A DNA stretch of 50,229 nucleotides, taken from positions 1 to 50,229 of the forward strand of contig JALWKQ010000084.1 in assembly GCA_027081395.1 (NCBI GenBank). The letters run 5' to 3'. Positions 14,817 through 23,629 of the stretch are shown here, one piece after another. The stretch comes from Sulfurovum sp. GTDB lineage: Bacteria > Campylobacterota > Campylobacteria > Campylobacterales > Sulfurovaceae. The notes beneath the pieces were generated by a model, which did not search any database, was not told the DNA's origin, and saw only the letters and a list, made by a program, of their open reading frames with translations. Position 1 is the first letter of the stretch. Every line of letters begins with the position of its first letter. The translations under genes were made by a program, and so were the position numbers.

Positions 14817-16568
14817 ATGAGAACACACTATTGTGCCGAGATAAACGAAGAGCATATCGGGGAGACCGTGACGGTAAGCGGATGGGTCGCCAGCCGAAGG
14901 GATCACGGGGGTGTCATCTTCATTGACCTGAGAGACAAAGACGAAGTGGTACAGGTCGTCTGTGACCCTGCCGACAATGCCGATGCACACAAAGTTGCGG
15001 ACGGTGTCAGAGACCAATATGTACTCATCGTCACAGGAAAAGTACGGGCAAGAGGCGAAGGGCTGGAGAACCCGAACCTCAAAACAGGAAAAGTGGAGAT
15101 CGTAGCCGATGAAGTGATTATTGAGAACCGCTCTTTGCCGATGCCTTTTGACCTCGGTGATGACAAGGTCAACGAAGAGATCAAGCTCAAATACCGCTAT
15201 CTTGAACTCCGTACACAAAAGTCCTATGATATCTTCAAACTACGCTCCAAAGTTACCATCGCAGCGCGTAATGCACTCGATGAGCTTGGCTTTCTCGAAG
15301 TAGAAACACCCATCCTAACAAAATCGACTCCCGAAGGTGCCAGAGACTATCTCGTCCCAAGCCGTGTACATGGCGGGGAGTTCTATGCGCTACCACAGTC
15401 ACCACAGCTCTTTAAGCAGCTCTTGATGGTAGGCGGTTTTGACCGCTATTTCCAGATCGCCAAGTGTTTCAGAGATGAAGACCTCAGAGCAGACAGACAG
15501 CCGGAGTTTACCCAGATAGATGTCGAGATGTCCTTCTGTGATCAGGAGGATGTGATCAAGGTAGCTGAGAAGCTGATCTACGATATCTTTACAAAAAACG
15601 GTTTCGATATCCCGCAGACATTCAAGCGTATGCCATACTCCGAGGCGATGGAGAAGTACGGTTCTGACAAACCGGATCTTCGCTACGGACTTGAGATGGT
15701 CGATGTGATCGATATCTTCGAACGCTGTGACAATGAGATCTTCTCCAATATCGCCAAATCGCCAAAGAAGAACCGTATCAAGGCACTCAAAGTACCGGGC
15801 GGAGACAATATCTTCTCCAAGCGTCAGATGAAAGGGTTTGAGGATTATGTACGCAAATTCGGTGCACAGGGGCTGGGATACTTTCAGATGAAAGAGGATG
15901 GGCTTAAAGGACCGCTTACCAAATTCTTTACCGATGAGGATATCCAGGCGATCATTGACCGCTGTGAGCTTGAAGTAGGAGATGTCGTCTTCTTCGGCGC
16001 AGGTGAGAAGAAACTTGTCTGGGACTACATGGGACGCTTCCGTATCTATCTTGCAGAGATGATGGATATCATCCCTGAGGACAAGTTCGAATTTGTATGG
16101 GTGATGGACTTCCCGATGTTCGAAGTGGAGGATGGCAAAGTCAAAGCACTGCACCACCCCTTTACCATGCCAAAAAGTCTCGACTATGACGATATCGAAG
16201 AGATCGAATCGATCGCCTATGATATCGTACTCAACGGTACCGAACTTGGCGGTGGGTCGATCCGTATCCACAAAGAGGATATCCAGGCAGAGATTTTCAA
16301 ACTGCTCGGTATCAGTGAAGAGGAGGCTCAGGAGAAGTTCGGCTTCCTGCTTGATGCCCTCAAATTCGGAGCGCCGCCGCACGGCGGCTTTGCCCTCGGT
16401 CTTGACAGGTTGATCATGCTCATGACCAAAGCAAGCTCTATCAGAGAGGTCATCGCCTTCCCAAAAACACAAAAGGCACAATGTCTGCTCACTCAGGCAC
16501 CAAGTCCTGTCGATCAAGAGCAGCTCAAAGAGCTTGGATTGCGTATCCGTCAGACACCGTCGGCGTAA
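14817..16568 (+). CDS. aspS: Aspartyl-tRNA synthetase (possibly non-discriminating Asp/Asn)
   Basis: The 583-residue class IIb synthetase has an N-terminal OB-fold anticodon-binding domain ([19 protein letters not shown]), then the catalytic core with class II motif 2 ([18 protein letters not shown]) and motif 3 ([12 protein letters not shown]), and the bacterial GAD insertion in the middle. It charges tRNA-Asp. In relatives lacking AsnRS it also charges tRNA-Asn for GatCAB amidation, which cannot be judged from this window. The ATG at 14817 is chosen over one at 14802 because GAGGA lies 8 bp upstream of it and the protein then starts at the usual place. adk follows after 25 bp. Confidence 0.96.
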   Translation: MRTHYCAEINEEHIGETVTVSGWVASRRDHGGVIFIDLRDKDEVVQVVCDPADNADAHKVADGVRDQYVLIVTGKVRARGEGLENPNLKTGKVEIVADEVIIENRSLPMPFDLGDDKVNEEIKLKYRYLELRTQKSYDIFKLRSKVTIAARNALDELGFLEVETPILTKSTPEGARDYLVPSRVHGGEFYALPQSPQLFKQLLMVGGFDRYFQIAKCFRDEDLRADRQPEFTQIDVEMSFCDQEDVIKVAEKLIYDIFTKNGFDIPQTFKRMPYSEAMEKYGSDKPDLRYGLEMVDVIDIFERCDNEIFSNIAKSPKKNRIKALKVPGGDNIFSKRQMKGFEDYVRKFGAQGLGYFQMKEDGLKGPLTKFFTDEDIQAIIDRCELEVGDVVFFGAGEKKLVWDYMGRFRIYLAEMMDIIPEDKFEFVWVMDFPMFEVEDGKVKALHHPFTMPKSLDYDDIEEIESIAYDIVLNGTELGGGSIRIHKEDIQAEIFKLLGISEEEAQEKFGFLLDALKFGAPPHGGFALGLDRLIMLMTKASSIREVIAFPKTQKAQCLLTQAPSPVDQEQLKELGLRIRQTPSA

Positions 16569-16593
16569 AATTAGAATTTAAAATAAAGGAAAT

Positions 16594-17190
16594 ATGATGA
16601 AAAAACTCTTTCTTATTATAGGGGCACCGGGCTCAGGCAAAACAACAGATGCGAGTATCATCGCAGAAAAAAACAGTGACAAGCTTGTCCACTACTCTAC
16701 AGGTGACATGCTCAGAGAAGAGGTCGCAAGCGGCAGTGAGCTGGGCAAGGAGATCGAAAGCTATATCTCCAAAGGTGCCCTTGTACCGCTCAATATCATC
16801 GTCGATACGATCGTATCAGCGATCAACAATGCCCCTGTAGACAATATCCTCATCGACGGTTACCCAAGAAGCACGGAGCAGATGACCGCCTTTGACGATA
16901 TCGTCTCCAAAGAGGACAACATCGATCTTGCATCGGTCATCGAAGTAAGAGTCAGCGAAGATGTCGCCAGAGATCGCATCCTCGGACGCCGCGCAGAAGC
17001 AGCACCTGGTGAAGAGAGAAGCGATGACAGCGAAGAGGTATTCAACGACCGTATGAAGATCTATACCGATCCTCTCCCAGAAATACAGAAATTTTATCAA
17101 GAGAAAGATCTGCTCCACGTCATCAATGGTGAACGAAGCCTTGAAGAGGTGGTAGAAGATATGGAGAAGTTCGTACTCTCCAAGATCTAA
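16594..17190 (+). CDS. adk: Adenylate kinase (short LID form)
   Basis: The 198-residue NMP kinase has P-loop GAPGSGKTT, the NMP-binding segments (YSTGDMLREEV and DGYPRS) and the catalytic Arg in RILGRR. The LID is reduced to a short loop (residues about 130-142, AAPGEERSDD) without zinc cysteines, as in Campylobacterota and UMP/CMP kinases. It converts ATP plus AMP into two ADP. It is read from the aspS promoter, with AAGGA just before the ATG, and its 3' end is followed by a stem-loop at 17197-17229. Confidence 0.95.
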   Translation: MMKKLFLIIGAPGSGKTTDASIIAEKNSDKLVHYSTGDMLREEVASGSELGKEIESYISKGALVPLNIIVDTIVSAINNAPVDNILIDGYPRSTEQMTAFDDIVSKEDNIDLASVIEVRVSEDVARDRILGRRAEAAPGEERSDDSEEVFNDRMKIYTDPLPEIQKFYQEKDLLHVINGERSLEEVVEDMEKFVLSKI

Positions 17191-17196
17191 TTCTCG

Positions 17197-17229
17197 GCAC
17201 TGAGTCATACCTCTGTTATGCCTCAGTGC
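17197..17229. terminator. Stem-loop between convergent adk and ABM-domain gene
   Basis: GCACTGAG (17197-17204) pairs with CTCAGTGC (17222-17229). After one mismatch the stem continues as CATA with TATG, closing a 7-base loop. No T-tract follows on either strand, so it may act as a bidirectional transcript end or 3' stabiliser rather than a classical terminator. Confidence 0.55.
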
Positions 17230-17238
17230 ATAGTATCA

Positions 17239-17559
17239 CTACTCATCCATATAGGCAGTCACGTTATAGGCTGCCACCATGCCATCCTCTGACAAACATT
17301 CGGATTCGAAAAATGCTACTATCTCTTTACGCTGACAGTGTCTTTCAAATGCTTCGGTACTTTGCCATATCTCATGAAAAACGATGGGCATCCCCTCTCC
17401 CGGTGCAAACGGGTGCTCTATTTTCTTGGTAACTCTGTATGCCAGACAGCCATCTTCTCTCAACGTATCCGGCTCCAGTGCTTTCAATCTCTCAAACAAA
17501 GCATCAAACCTCCCCTCTTTGGGCAAAAATTGTGCAGTGCAGTAAAGTTTTGTTGACAT
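17239..17559 (-). CDS. ABM-domain (YgiN-like) putative monooxygenase
   Basis: From the ATG at 17559 (AAAGGA ribosome site) the protein is 106 residues; a longer frame upstream has no coding character. It is a single dimeric alpha-beta barrel of the antibiotic-biosynthesis-monooxygenase (ABM) type: a first beta-strand with TAQFLPKEG, the E-P-x-T/L-x-x-x-GCLAY segment, FHEIWQSTEAFERH, and a late FF helix. Relatives such as YgiN act on quinols or quinones, but substrates for most members are unknown. It stands alone, convergent with adk and divergent from the FadL gene, and two TATAAT boxes lie upstream on the minus strand near 17581-17600. Confidence 0.85.
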   Translation of the reverse strand: MSTKLYCTAQFLPKEGRFDALFERLKALEPDTLREDGCLAYRVTKKIEHPFAPGEGMPIVFHEIWQSTEAFERHCQRKEIVAFFESECLSEDGMVAAYNVTAYMDE

Positions 17560-17623
17560 ATATATCCTTTCTTTATTACTATTATACAATAGTATTATAT
17601 TCAAATAAAACCAATAGAAATAC

Positions 17624-17652
17624 TTGACATTAATTTGATATTTGATTATACT
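17624..17652 (+). promoter_or_regulatory. Consensus sigma-70 promoter for the FadL-family gene
   Basis: TTGACA (17624-17629) and TATACT (17647-17652) are separated by exactly 17 bp, the closest match to the classical consensus in the window. The ATG is 33 bp downstream with AAGGA before it, suggesting high expression of the outer-membrane protein. Confidence 0.7.
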
Positions 17653-17685
17653 ATTCGCTACATCTACAAAAGGATAAGGAAAAAC

Positions 17686-18972
17686 ATGAAAAAAAATACA
17701 TTTACCAAAATTGGTACAGGTATTGCTCTGTCACTCGTGGCAACAACAATGCTTCACGCAACTAATGGAGATACATTAATAGCTGTCGGTGCAAAAGCAA
17801 GAGGTATGGGTGGAACAGGTATTGCTGTCAGCCATGGTGCAGAATCTACCATCAGTAACCCTGCAATGATCACTACAGTAGAGGGTACTGAAATCTCATT
17901 TGGTGGTACAATTTTTATGCCTACCATTGAAACATCCCTAAACACTGTTACAGGTATGCCTCCTCAGCCTAGTCTTACAAGTGATGCAGATATCAATATG
18001 ATTCCTGAAGTCTCATTGGCACACAAAATTAATGATAACTGGTATATCGGTGTTGGTATGTGGGGAACAGCAGGCATGGGTACAGACTACAGTAAAGCAC
18101 AACACACTCCTTTTACTAACGGTCAATACGGTAACCTCAATATGGTAACAAATCTTCAGCTTATGCAATTTGCTATTCCGGTTGCATATAAAACAAATAA
18201 TTTAAGTGTTGCATTTGCACCAATTCTGCAATATGGTAACCTCGACATCAATTACAAAATGCCAAATAGTGCTACAGGTACAAGTGATACTATTGGAGCA
18301 GGCTTGGCGCAGGACTTTGGATTTGGCTGGTCTACAGGACTCTCTTATGACTTTAAAAACGGTCTTGTATTGGGTGCTGTATACAAATCTTCTATCAAAA
18401 TGAATTATAGCGGTCAACTTTCAACCGCTACTAGTCCGTTTGTCGGGATGGGTATTTTCCCTGCACCTATGTCTGATACACTTGAGCAACCGGCAGAGTA
18501 TGGTGCTGGACTTTCATACACTACAGGACAACACACTATTGCATTTGACTACAAAAAGATCAAATGGTCCTCTGCAAAAGGATATAAGGATTTTGGATGG
18601 AAAGATCAAAATGTTTATGCTTTGGGATATCAATTCAGTCAAGATAACTGGGCACTGAGACTTGGATACAACCATGGCTCAAGCGCTGTAGTTGAACAAC
18701 AAGAGACTGGCAATGGCGTTGGATCGGCATTGAACTTCTTTAACCTGCTTGGATTCCCGGCAACAGCAGAAAATCACTATACTATTGGTGGTACTTATGA
18801 GTTTTCTTCACAGTTCTCTCTTGATCTTGCCTATGTATACTCTCCTAGTAATAAAGAGACTTTTACCACCGCTGCATTCGCTGCAACACCACCTGCAGGC
18901 TTTGGTGTAAACTCTATTACTACTGATCACAAAGAATCGAGTCTTTCTTTCCAGCTGACATATAAATTTTAA
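17686..18972 (+). CDS. Outer-membrane transport protein, FadL/OmpP1/TodX family
   Basis: The 428-residue protein (ATG at 17686, strong AAGGA site) has a signal peptide ending near TMLHA and then the FadL hatch region, with the GMGGTGIA segment and the ISNPAMI (NPA) motif. The rest is alternating amphipathic strands and it ends in an aromatic residue (YKF), as outer-membrane beta-barrels do. FadL proteins let long-chain fatty acids or other hydrophobic molecules cross the outer membrane; the substrate here is not known. The gene has its own consensus promoter and a hairpin after the stop. It is more AT-rich than its neighbours. Confidence 0.92.
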   Translation: MKKNTFTKIGTGIALSLVATTMLHATNGDTLIAVGAKARGMGGTGIAVSHGAESTISNPAMITTVEGTEISFGGTIFMPTIETSLNTVTGMPPQPSLTSDADINMIPEVSLAHKINDNWYIGVGMWGTAGMGTDYSKAQHTPFTNGQYGNLNMVTNLQLMQFAIPVAYKTNNLSVAFAPILQYGNLDINYKMPNSATGTSDTIGAGLAQDFGFGWSTGLSYDFKNGLVLGAVYKSSIKMNYSGQLSTATSPFVGMGIFPAPMSDTLEQPAEYGAGLSYTTGQHTIAFDYKKIKWSSAKGYKDFGWKDQNVYALGYQFSQDNWALRLGYNHGSSAVVEQQETGNGVGSALNFFNLLGFPATAENHYTIGGTYEFSSQFSLDLAYVYSPSNKETFTTAAFAATPPAGFGVNSITTDHKESSLSFQLTYKF

Positions 18973-18975
18973 AAA

Positions 18976-18996
18976 TTTCCCCCTATTCGGGGGAAA
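18976..18996 (+). terminator. Rho-independent-type hairpin after the FadL gene
   Basis: TTTCCCCC (18976-18983) and GGGGGAAA (18989-18996) form a perfect 8-bp stem with a 5-base loop, starting 4 bases after the stop codon. The T-tract after it is weak. Confidence 0.75.
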
Positions 18997-19067
18997 CATA
19001 CACTTAACTTTTAAAGCTCTCTCCTTCTTAAGTATATTATTATAAAATATTTATGTATAGAAATTAT

Positions 19068-19073
19068 TATAAT
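19068..19073 (+). promoter_or_regulatory. Possible -10 box for the RND adaptor gene
   Basis: A TATAAT lies in a very AT-rich stretch (about 19030-19090), 24 bp before the adaptor ATG. No clear -35 is present and several overlapping TATAA-like sequences make the assignment loose. Confidence 0.35.
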
Positions 19074-19097
19074 AAATAATTTATATAAAGGAAGTCT

Positions 19098-19928
19098 ATG
19101 AAAAAGAAAGTTCTACTAACTCTTTTACTCTCTTATGGTATCTATGCCAACACCATCTCCATTACCGGTACGGTTGTCTCTGACAACCAGAAGTACATCG
19201 GTGCGCGCTATATGGGCTATGTCAAGGATGTCTATGTGGAGATCGGAGACAAGGTCAAGCGTGAGGATACCCTTTTTGAGATGGAATCGGCCGAATTTGA
19301 CATCCTCAAAGAGCAGGCAAATCTCGCCCTCGAGCAGTCAGAGACGCTTGTCGATGTCTACCGAACGAGACTCGATGAGATCCGGCGGGAGAAGAGACTC
19401 TTTCGCAATAAAAAATATGCAAAAGATTTCGACTTTGAAGAGTGGAGTGAAAATCTCGAGATCTCTGCCGAGCATGCACAATCTATGCTGAAGGCGATGC
19501 AGACCATGGTCAAAGAGGCTGCCCAGAAGGTCAAAGAGATCAGTGTCATCTCACACTACCTTGAGGTCAAAGCACCCAGCAACGGCATCATCGTACAGAA
19601 AAACCTGCATGTCGGCGATCTTGTCATGCCGGGATTTCCTGTAATGATCCTCGTAGATCTAACGCATCTGGAGATCGAGGCACAGATATCTGAAGCGGAT
19701 ATCCTCAAAGTCAATGAAGGTGACTTTGTACGCTTTGAGATCCCCTCTATTCACTACAAGGGTCACGGACGCATCAAATCGATCGTCCCCAGTGCCAATC
19801 CAATGACCCATACCTTTACGATCCGTATCACCTTCAAGCGCAAAAATCCCAAAATCTATCCGGGCATGTATACCAAGATCAAAATAGAGTATGACCCGGA
19901 AGTATTAAGAGAAACAACAGACGAGTAG
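19098..19928 (+). CDS. RND efflux periplasmic adaptor (membrane fusion protein)
   Basis: The 276-residue secreted protein (signal peptide ending near GIYA) has the membrane-fusion-protein layout: a first lipoyl half (YMGYVKDVYVEIGDKVKREDTLFEME), a long alpha-helical hairpin (about 75-150), the second lipoyl half (APSNGIIVQKNLHVGDLVMPG) and a beta-barrel domain (EIEAQISEADILKVNEGDFV). It would link an inner-membrane RND pump to an outer-membrane channel. Unusually it does not lie in front of its pump: it converges on the split RND genes, with only one base between the two stop codons. No outer-membrane factor gene is next to it. Confidence 0.88.
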   Translation: MKKKVLLTLLLSYGIYANTISITGTVVSDNQKYIGARYMGYVKDVYVEIGDKVKREDTLFEMESAEFDILKEQANLALEQSETLVDVYRTRLDEIRREKRLFRNKKYAKDFDFEEWSENLEISAEHAQSMLKAMQTMVKEAAQKVKEISVISHYLEVKAPSNGIIVQKNLHVGDLVMPGFPVMILVDLTHLEIEAQISEADILKVNEGDFVRFEIPSIHYKGHGRIKSIVPSANPMTHTFTIRITFKRKNPKIYPGMYTKIKIEYDPEVLRETTDE

Positions 19929-19929
19929 T

Positions 19930-21750
19930 CTACAACGTCTCGTCGTCCTTCCTCTCACATTTCCTCTTGGGAAAGAGTATATCCTTGAGATTCTCCTTGA
20001 GGACACACCATGCCGGTGTCGGAGGAGGTGCATCCAAGTCATCCTCACAGGTATCCTCCTCTTTAGGTACCAATGCCTCTGCACCATCCATCAACACAGG
20101 AATAAAAAAGAGTGCCACCAGTGTCGCAGCGATAGATCCGAAGATCAAGGCGATCCCCAGTCCCCCAAATATCGGATCGGTAGAGAGAAGCAAAGAGCCC
20201 AAGATGATCGCAACAGCTGTCATCAAGATAGGCTTGGCTCGTGTGGCTGTAGACTTGGCGATTGCCTCCTTCTTATCCATCCCCTCTTTGATCAGACTAC
20301 GTGAGAAATCGATCAGCAGCAGTGAACCACGCGCACTGATACCCATCAGGGAGATAAAGCCGATCAGAGATGTAGCGGTCAAGAAGAAGTTGATATCCTT
20401 GAATGCCAGGAAGATCTTGTCAGTGATCCAGTGACCGAAAATCACCCCGATAATAGAGAGAAAACTCCCTGCAAGCACTATGCCACTAAGCGCAAATGAT
20501 TTGTAGTAGACCACCATCAGCAAAAACATCAGTATCAAGGCTGCAATAAACGCCCCGCCGAGATCCCGGAAAGTATCGAGCGACACCTTCATCTCGCCAT
20601 CCCATCGTATCAAGACCTTCTCTCCGCTCTTTTTGTCTTTGGCATGCAGATCGAACATATAGGTGGAGATACCGGGGTCTTTGGTGACATTGTACTCATC
20701 TTGAAGTGCTTTGAGCATTTTGTCTCTTGCTTCAAGGAGCGGATAGACCTGCGATACCATATCACACTCAGCCGTGATGATCGCCATGTTTTTGAGGTTT
20801 TTACGGAAGATCGTAGGAGATGAGGGCATCTCTTTGATATCGACCACCTCCACAAGCGGCACCATCATCCCCCGTCTGTTCATCAGGCGCAGTGTAGAGA
20901 GCTTGCTGTGCAGTGCCTCTTTGCTCTCTCCTTGTATCTTGCGTGAATGCTCATCGAGACGCACGAAGATAGGTATCTGATCCTGCTGGTTTTTGGTGTT
21001 TTTAACCGCAACAGGCATCCCTTTGAAGGCAAGATAGATGATCTGATTGACCTGGTCTACCCCCAGACCACTTTGGATGATCTTCTCTTTGTTTGGGCTG
21101 AGCATATAGGTCGGGTAGATCTCATCGAGCATCACATCGACATCCACAAGACCATCTGTCTCTTTGAGTATCTTGGCAACGCGCTCTGCCATATGACGCA
21201 GCTGTTTGTCAGACTTGCTATAGAGCTCTATGACGATTGTAGCCAATGTAGGAGGACCTGAAGGCATCTCGATAAACTTGATAGAGGTACCCGGTTTGAT
21301 AGGCTCACACGCTTTCTGTATCGTAGGACGGATTCGGTGTACCATCATATAGGAGGGTTCTTCACGATGGTTTTTGTCTGTTAGATTGACGACGATCTCC
21401 GCCTGATTTTGAAAACGCTTGAAGGCACTCCCCTTCACCAATCCCGCATAATCGAGCGGTGCCCCCTGTCCAAGGAAGACCTCCATATCGGTCACCTCAG
21501 GTTCCTGCTGCAGCTGTGCCACCACACACTGCGCCACATCTCGTGTTTCATGGATCGAAGAGCCAGTGGGTGTATCGATATAGATACTGAAGGTATTGGC
21601 ACTTTTGCCCGGCAGCATCTTTGCCAAGACCAGCTTGGTCGGTATCATCGCCACTGCCCCCATCAAGGAGAGCATCACCAAAGCGATAACGATCCACTTT
21701 TTTTTTCGGCTTTGCAAGATAGAGAGGAGAAAACGCTCGAACTTACCCAT
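19930..21750 (-). CDS. RND efflux pump, C-terminal half encoded as a separate protein
   Basis: The 606-residue protein corresponds to the second half of a HAE1-type RND permease: TM7 (WIVIALVMLSLMGAVAMI), the second large periplasmic loop (about 45-385), and TM8-12. The TM10-11 proton-relay region reads GISARGSLLLIDF then ATRAKPILMT: the Arg and Thr equivalent to AcrB R971 and T978 are kept, but the essential AcrB K940 is an Arg. The C-terminal tail (about 545-606) is charged and cysteine-containing. Its ATG has its own AAGGAG site 7 bp upstream and lies inside the end of the N-terminal-half gene (8-bp overlap), so it is a real start and not the product of a sequencing frameshift. Confidence 0.9.
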   Translation of the reverse strand: MGKFERFLLSILQSRKKKWIVIALVMLSLMGAVAMIPTKLVLAKMLPGKSANTFSIYIDTPTGSSIHETRDVAQCVVAQLQQEPEVTDMEVFLGQGAPLDYAGLVKGSAFKRFQNQAEIVVNLTDKNHREEPSYMMVHRIRPTIQKACEPIKPGTSIKFIEMPSGPPTLATIVIELYSKSDKQLRHMAERVAKILKETDGLVDVDVMLDEIYPTYMLSPNKEKIIQSGLGVDQVNQIIYLAFKGMPVAVKNTKNQQDQIPIFVRLDEHSRKIQGESKEALHSKLSTLRLMNRRGMMVPLVEVVDIKEMPSSPTIFRKNLKNMAIITAECDMVSQVYPLLEARDKMLKALQDEYNVTKDPGISTYMFDLHAKDKKSGEKVLIRWDGEMKVSLDTFRDLGGAFIAALILMFLLMVVYYKSFALSGIVLAGSFLSIIGVIFGHWITDKIFLAFKDINFFLTATSLIGFISLMGISARGSLLLIDFSRSLIKEGMDKKEAIAKSTATRAKPILMTAVAIILGSLLLSTDPIFGGLGIALIFGSIAATLVALFFIPVLMDGAEALVPKEEDTCEDDLDAPPPTPAWCVLKENLKDILFPKRKCERKDDETL

Positions 21751-23491
21751 GTGGCTGCTCCTTAGTTACATTTTCATCACCTGCATCTTCTTCGCTTGCA
21801 TGCGCTTGACCATCCTCTTTGTCATGTGCATGCTTGTGCGCCATCACCTCGGCTTTGATCTTGCGGAAATTGAGCCATTTTTTAGCAAGAAACGGAGCAA
21901 AAACATACGCCACAAAGAGTGAGACCGCCAGTCCTACCGGCACATTGAGGGGAATCGGCTTCATGAACTGCCCCATCATACCTCCGACAAATCCCATAGG
22001 TACCATCGTCAAAATGATCGCTATGGTCGCAATATTGGTCGAGGGACCGATCTCGTCTGTCGCCTGTACAATGATCTCATCAACACTCTTTTTGTCGATA
22101 TCGAGATGGAGTCGTCGATGGATATTTTCGATCACGATGATCGCATCATCCACGATGAGTCCCAAAGAGAGCAAAAAGGCAAAGAGCGTAATACGGTTGA
22201 TCGTCTGATCGGTCAACTGCGCGATAAAGAGCGTCGTTGCCAAGATCATCGGCACGGCAACGGTCACAACCATCGACTCACGCCATCCAAGGAAAGGTAT
22301 CAATATCAGCATAATGATAAAGATCGTGATCTCCAGATGGTGTACCAGCTCATTGACCGCTTCATTGGCACGTTCACCGTAGTTACGCGTGATGACAAAT
22401 CCTACGCCTGCTTTGTTGAGTGCCTCTTTGGACGCTTCGATCTTCTCTATCGCCTCTTTGGCGATCGTGACGGCATTGGTGCCTTTGAGCTTGGAGACGG
22501 TCATCGTGATCTGCGAATCGAGCGGACGGAACGTGACCTCATTGCTCAAGTTCTCTTCTCCTTCCACTTTACGGTGTTCGTTGTAGCGTATGATCTCAGG
22601 CTCCTTCTCCATCCCCTCCTGATAGCTGATAAGCGCATCCTGATAGTTCTGGATATCATAGCTGTACTCCACATCGGCAATGTTTTTGAGATAGATAGGG
22701 GATCCCATATAAGATGCGATGATTAGATCCTTCAGGTCTTCGATCGTATCGATCGCATTCTCTACCCCGAAAACGATCAGTTTTTTCTGTCCGTTCTCTG
22801 TATCGATCAGCGGCGCATTGGTCGAGATCGCTTTGATCGCCTGCGCGACCTGTCCGAGTGATATATGGTAGGCAGAGAGCTTGTGCAGGTCGATCAAGAC
22901 GTTATACTGTGGACGCTTGACCCCCTTGAGTGTGGTTTTGGAGACATTCTCCAGTGCGTTGATCTCGGTTTGCAGTTCACGGATCGTCTTGTAGAGTTCT
23001 ACCACATTCATCTTTGTGCCTGGCAGACGGTAAAAGGCGGCAGTCAGGATAGGAATGTCGATATCGATATCAAAGGGTTTAACCAGCGGCGGCATCGTCC
23101 CTTTGGGGAGGTGATCCATATTTTGCATCACTTTGTCATAGAGTTTGAGGTTGGAGGATTCGCGATCCTCTCCGATAAAATACTGTACATTGACGATGCC
23201 AAAATTGTTCATCGCAACACCGTAGATATGCTCTACCCCTTTGATCTCACGTATCTTGCGCTCCAGAGGCTTGATGACCACATTGAGTATCTCCTTTGGG
23301 GAGGCACCGGGCAATGCTACGATTACCGCACCTCCGCTCACTTCGATCTGTGGATCTTCCTCACGGGGCATGGTATTGAGCGAGATAAACCCCAAAAGCA
23401 GAATAGAGATAGCCAATATAGGTGTCAGGGGGTTTCTCAGAAACAGCTTCGAGAGATGCCCTGCAATATTTTTTATTTTGTACACTTCCAT
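21743..23491 (-). CDS. RND efflux pump, N-terminal half encoded as a separate protein with His-rich tail
   Basis: The 582-residue protein is the first half of an RND permease: TM1 (ILAISILLLGFISL), the PREEDPQIEV motif of a widespread RND subfamily, a periplasmic loop (about 45-365) and TM2-6. TM4 keeps the proton-relay aspartates (GLIVDDAIIVIENI). After TM6, where the single-chain pump would cross into TM7, the chain ends in a tail of about 40 residues rich in His, Asp and Glu (HKHAHDKEDGQAH and following). The stop lies 8 bp inside the next gene, which encodes the other half. The two products must combine, most simply into a trimer of heterodimers. Confidence 0.9.
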   Translation of the reverse strand: MEVYKIKNIAGHLSKLFLRNPLTPILAISILLLGFISLNTMPREEDPQIEVSGGAVIVALPGASPKEILNVVIKPLERKIREIKGVEHIYGVAMNNFGIVNVQYFIGEDRESSNLKLYDKVMQNMDHLPKGTMPPLVKPFDIDIDIPILTAAFYRLPGTKMNVVELYKTIRELQTEINALENVSKTTLKGVKRPQYNVLIDLHKLSAYHISLGQVAQAIKAISTNAPLIDTENGQKKLIVFGVENAIDTIEDLKDLIIASYMGSPIYLKNIADVEYSYDIQNYQDALISYQEGMEKEPEIIRYNEHRKVEGEENLSNEVTFRPLDSQITMTVSKLKGTNAVTIAKEAIEKIEASKEALNKAGVGFVITRNYGERANEAVNELVHHLEITIFIIMLILIPFLGWRESMVVTVAVPMILATTLFIAQLTDQTINRITLFAFLLSLGLIVDDAIIVIENIHRRLHLDIDKKSVDEIIVQATDEIGPSTNIATIAIILTMVPMGFVGGMMGQFMKPIPLNVPVGLAVSLFVAYVFAPFLAKKWLNFRKIKAEVMAHKHAHDKEDGQAHASEEDAGDENVTKEQPHG

Positions 23492-23577
23492 AAATCCATT
23501 ATATCAGCTTAATCCAAAAAAATAAGTAATTATTATGTGGAAAAGTACATTTAAACAAATATTTATCTACTACATTG

Positions 23578-23607
23578 TAGACTATCTCTAGTTTATTACT
23601 AGACTAT
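23578..23607 (+). promoter_or_regulatory. Direct repeat TAGACTAT (22-bp period) and inverted repeat upstream of secreted protein gene
   Basis: TAGACTAT occurs at 23578-23585 and again at 23600-23607, two helical turns apart. Between and partly overlapping them is the inverted repeat TCTAG/CTAGA (23587-23603). The second copy runs into a TATACA that could be the -10 of the gene at 23630. The arrangement looks like a regulator site in the divergent region shared with the split RND genes. Confidence 0.4.
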
Positions 23608-23629
23608 ACACCAAACACAAGGAAATAAC

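Noticed and set aside
15399-16517. 372-codon open frame on the minus strand
   Set aside because: It lies fully inside aspS, and its translation looks like an antisense shadow (many His, Cys and Phe, no domain).
21743-21750. Frameshift breaking a single RND gene
   Set aside because: The downstream half has its own AAGGAG site at proper distance and the upstream half ends in a distinct charged tail, so a true split fits better.
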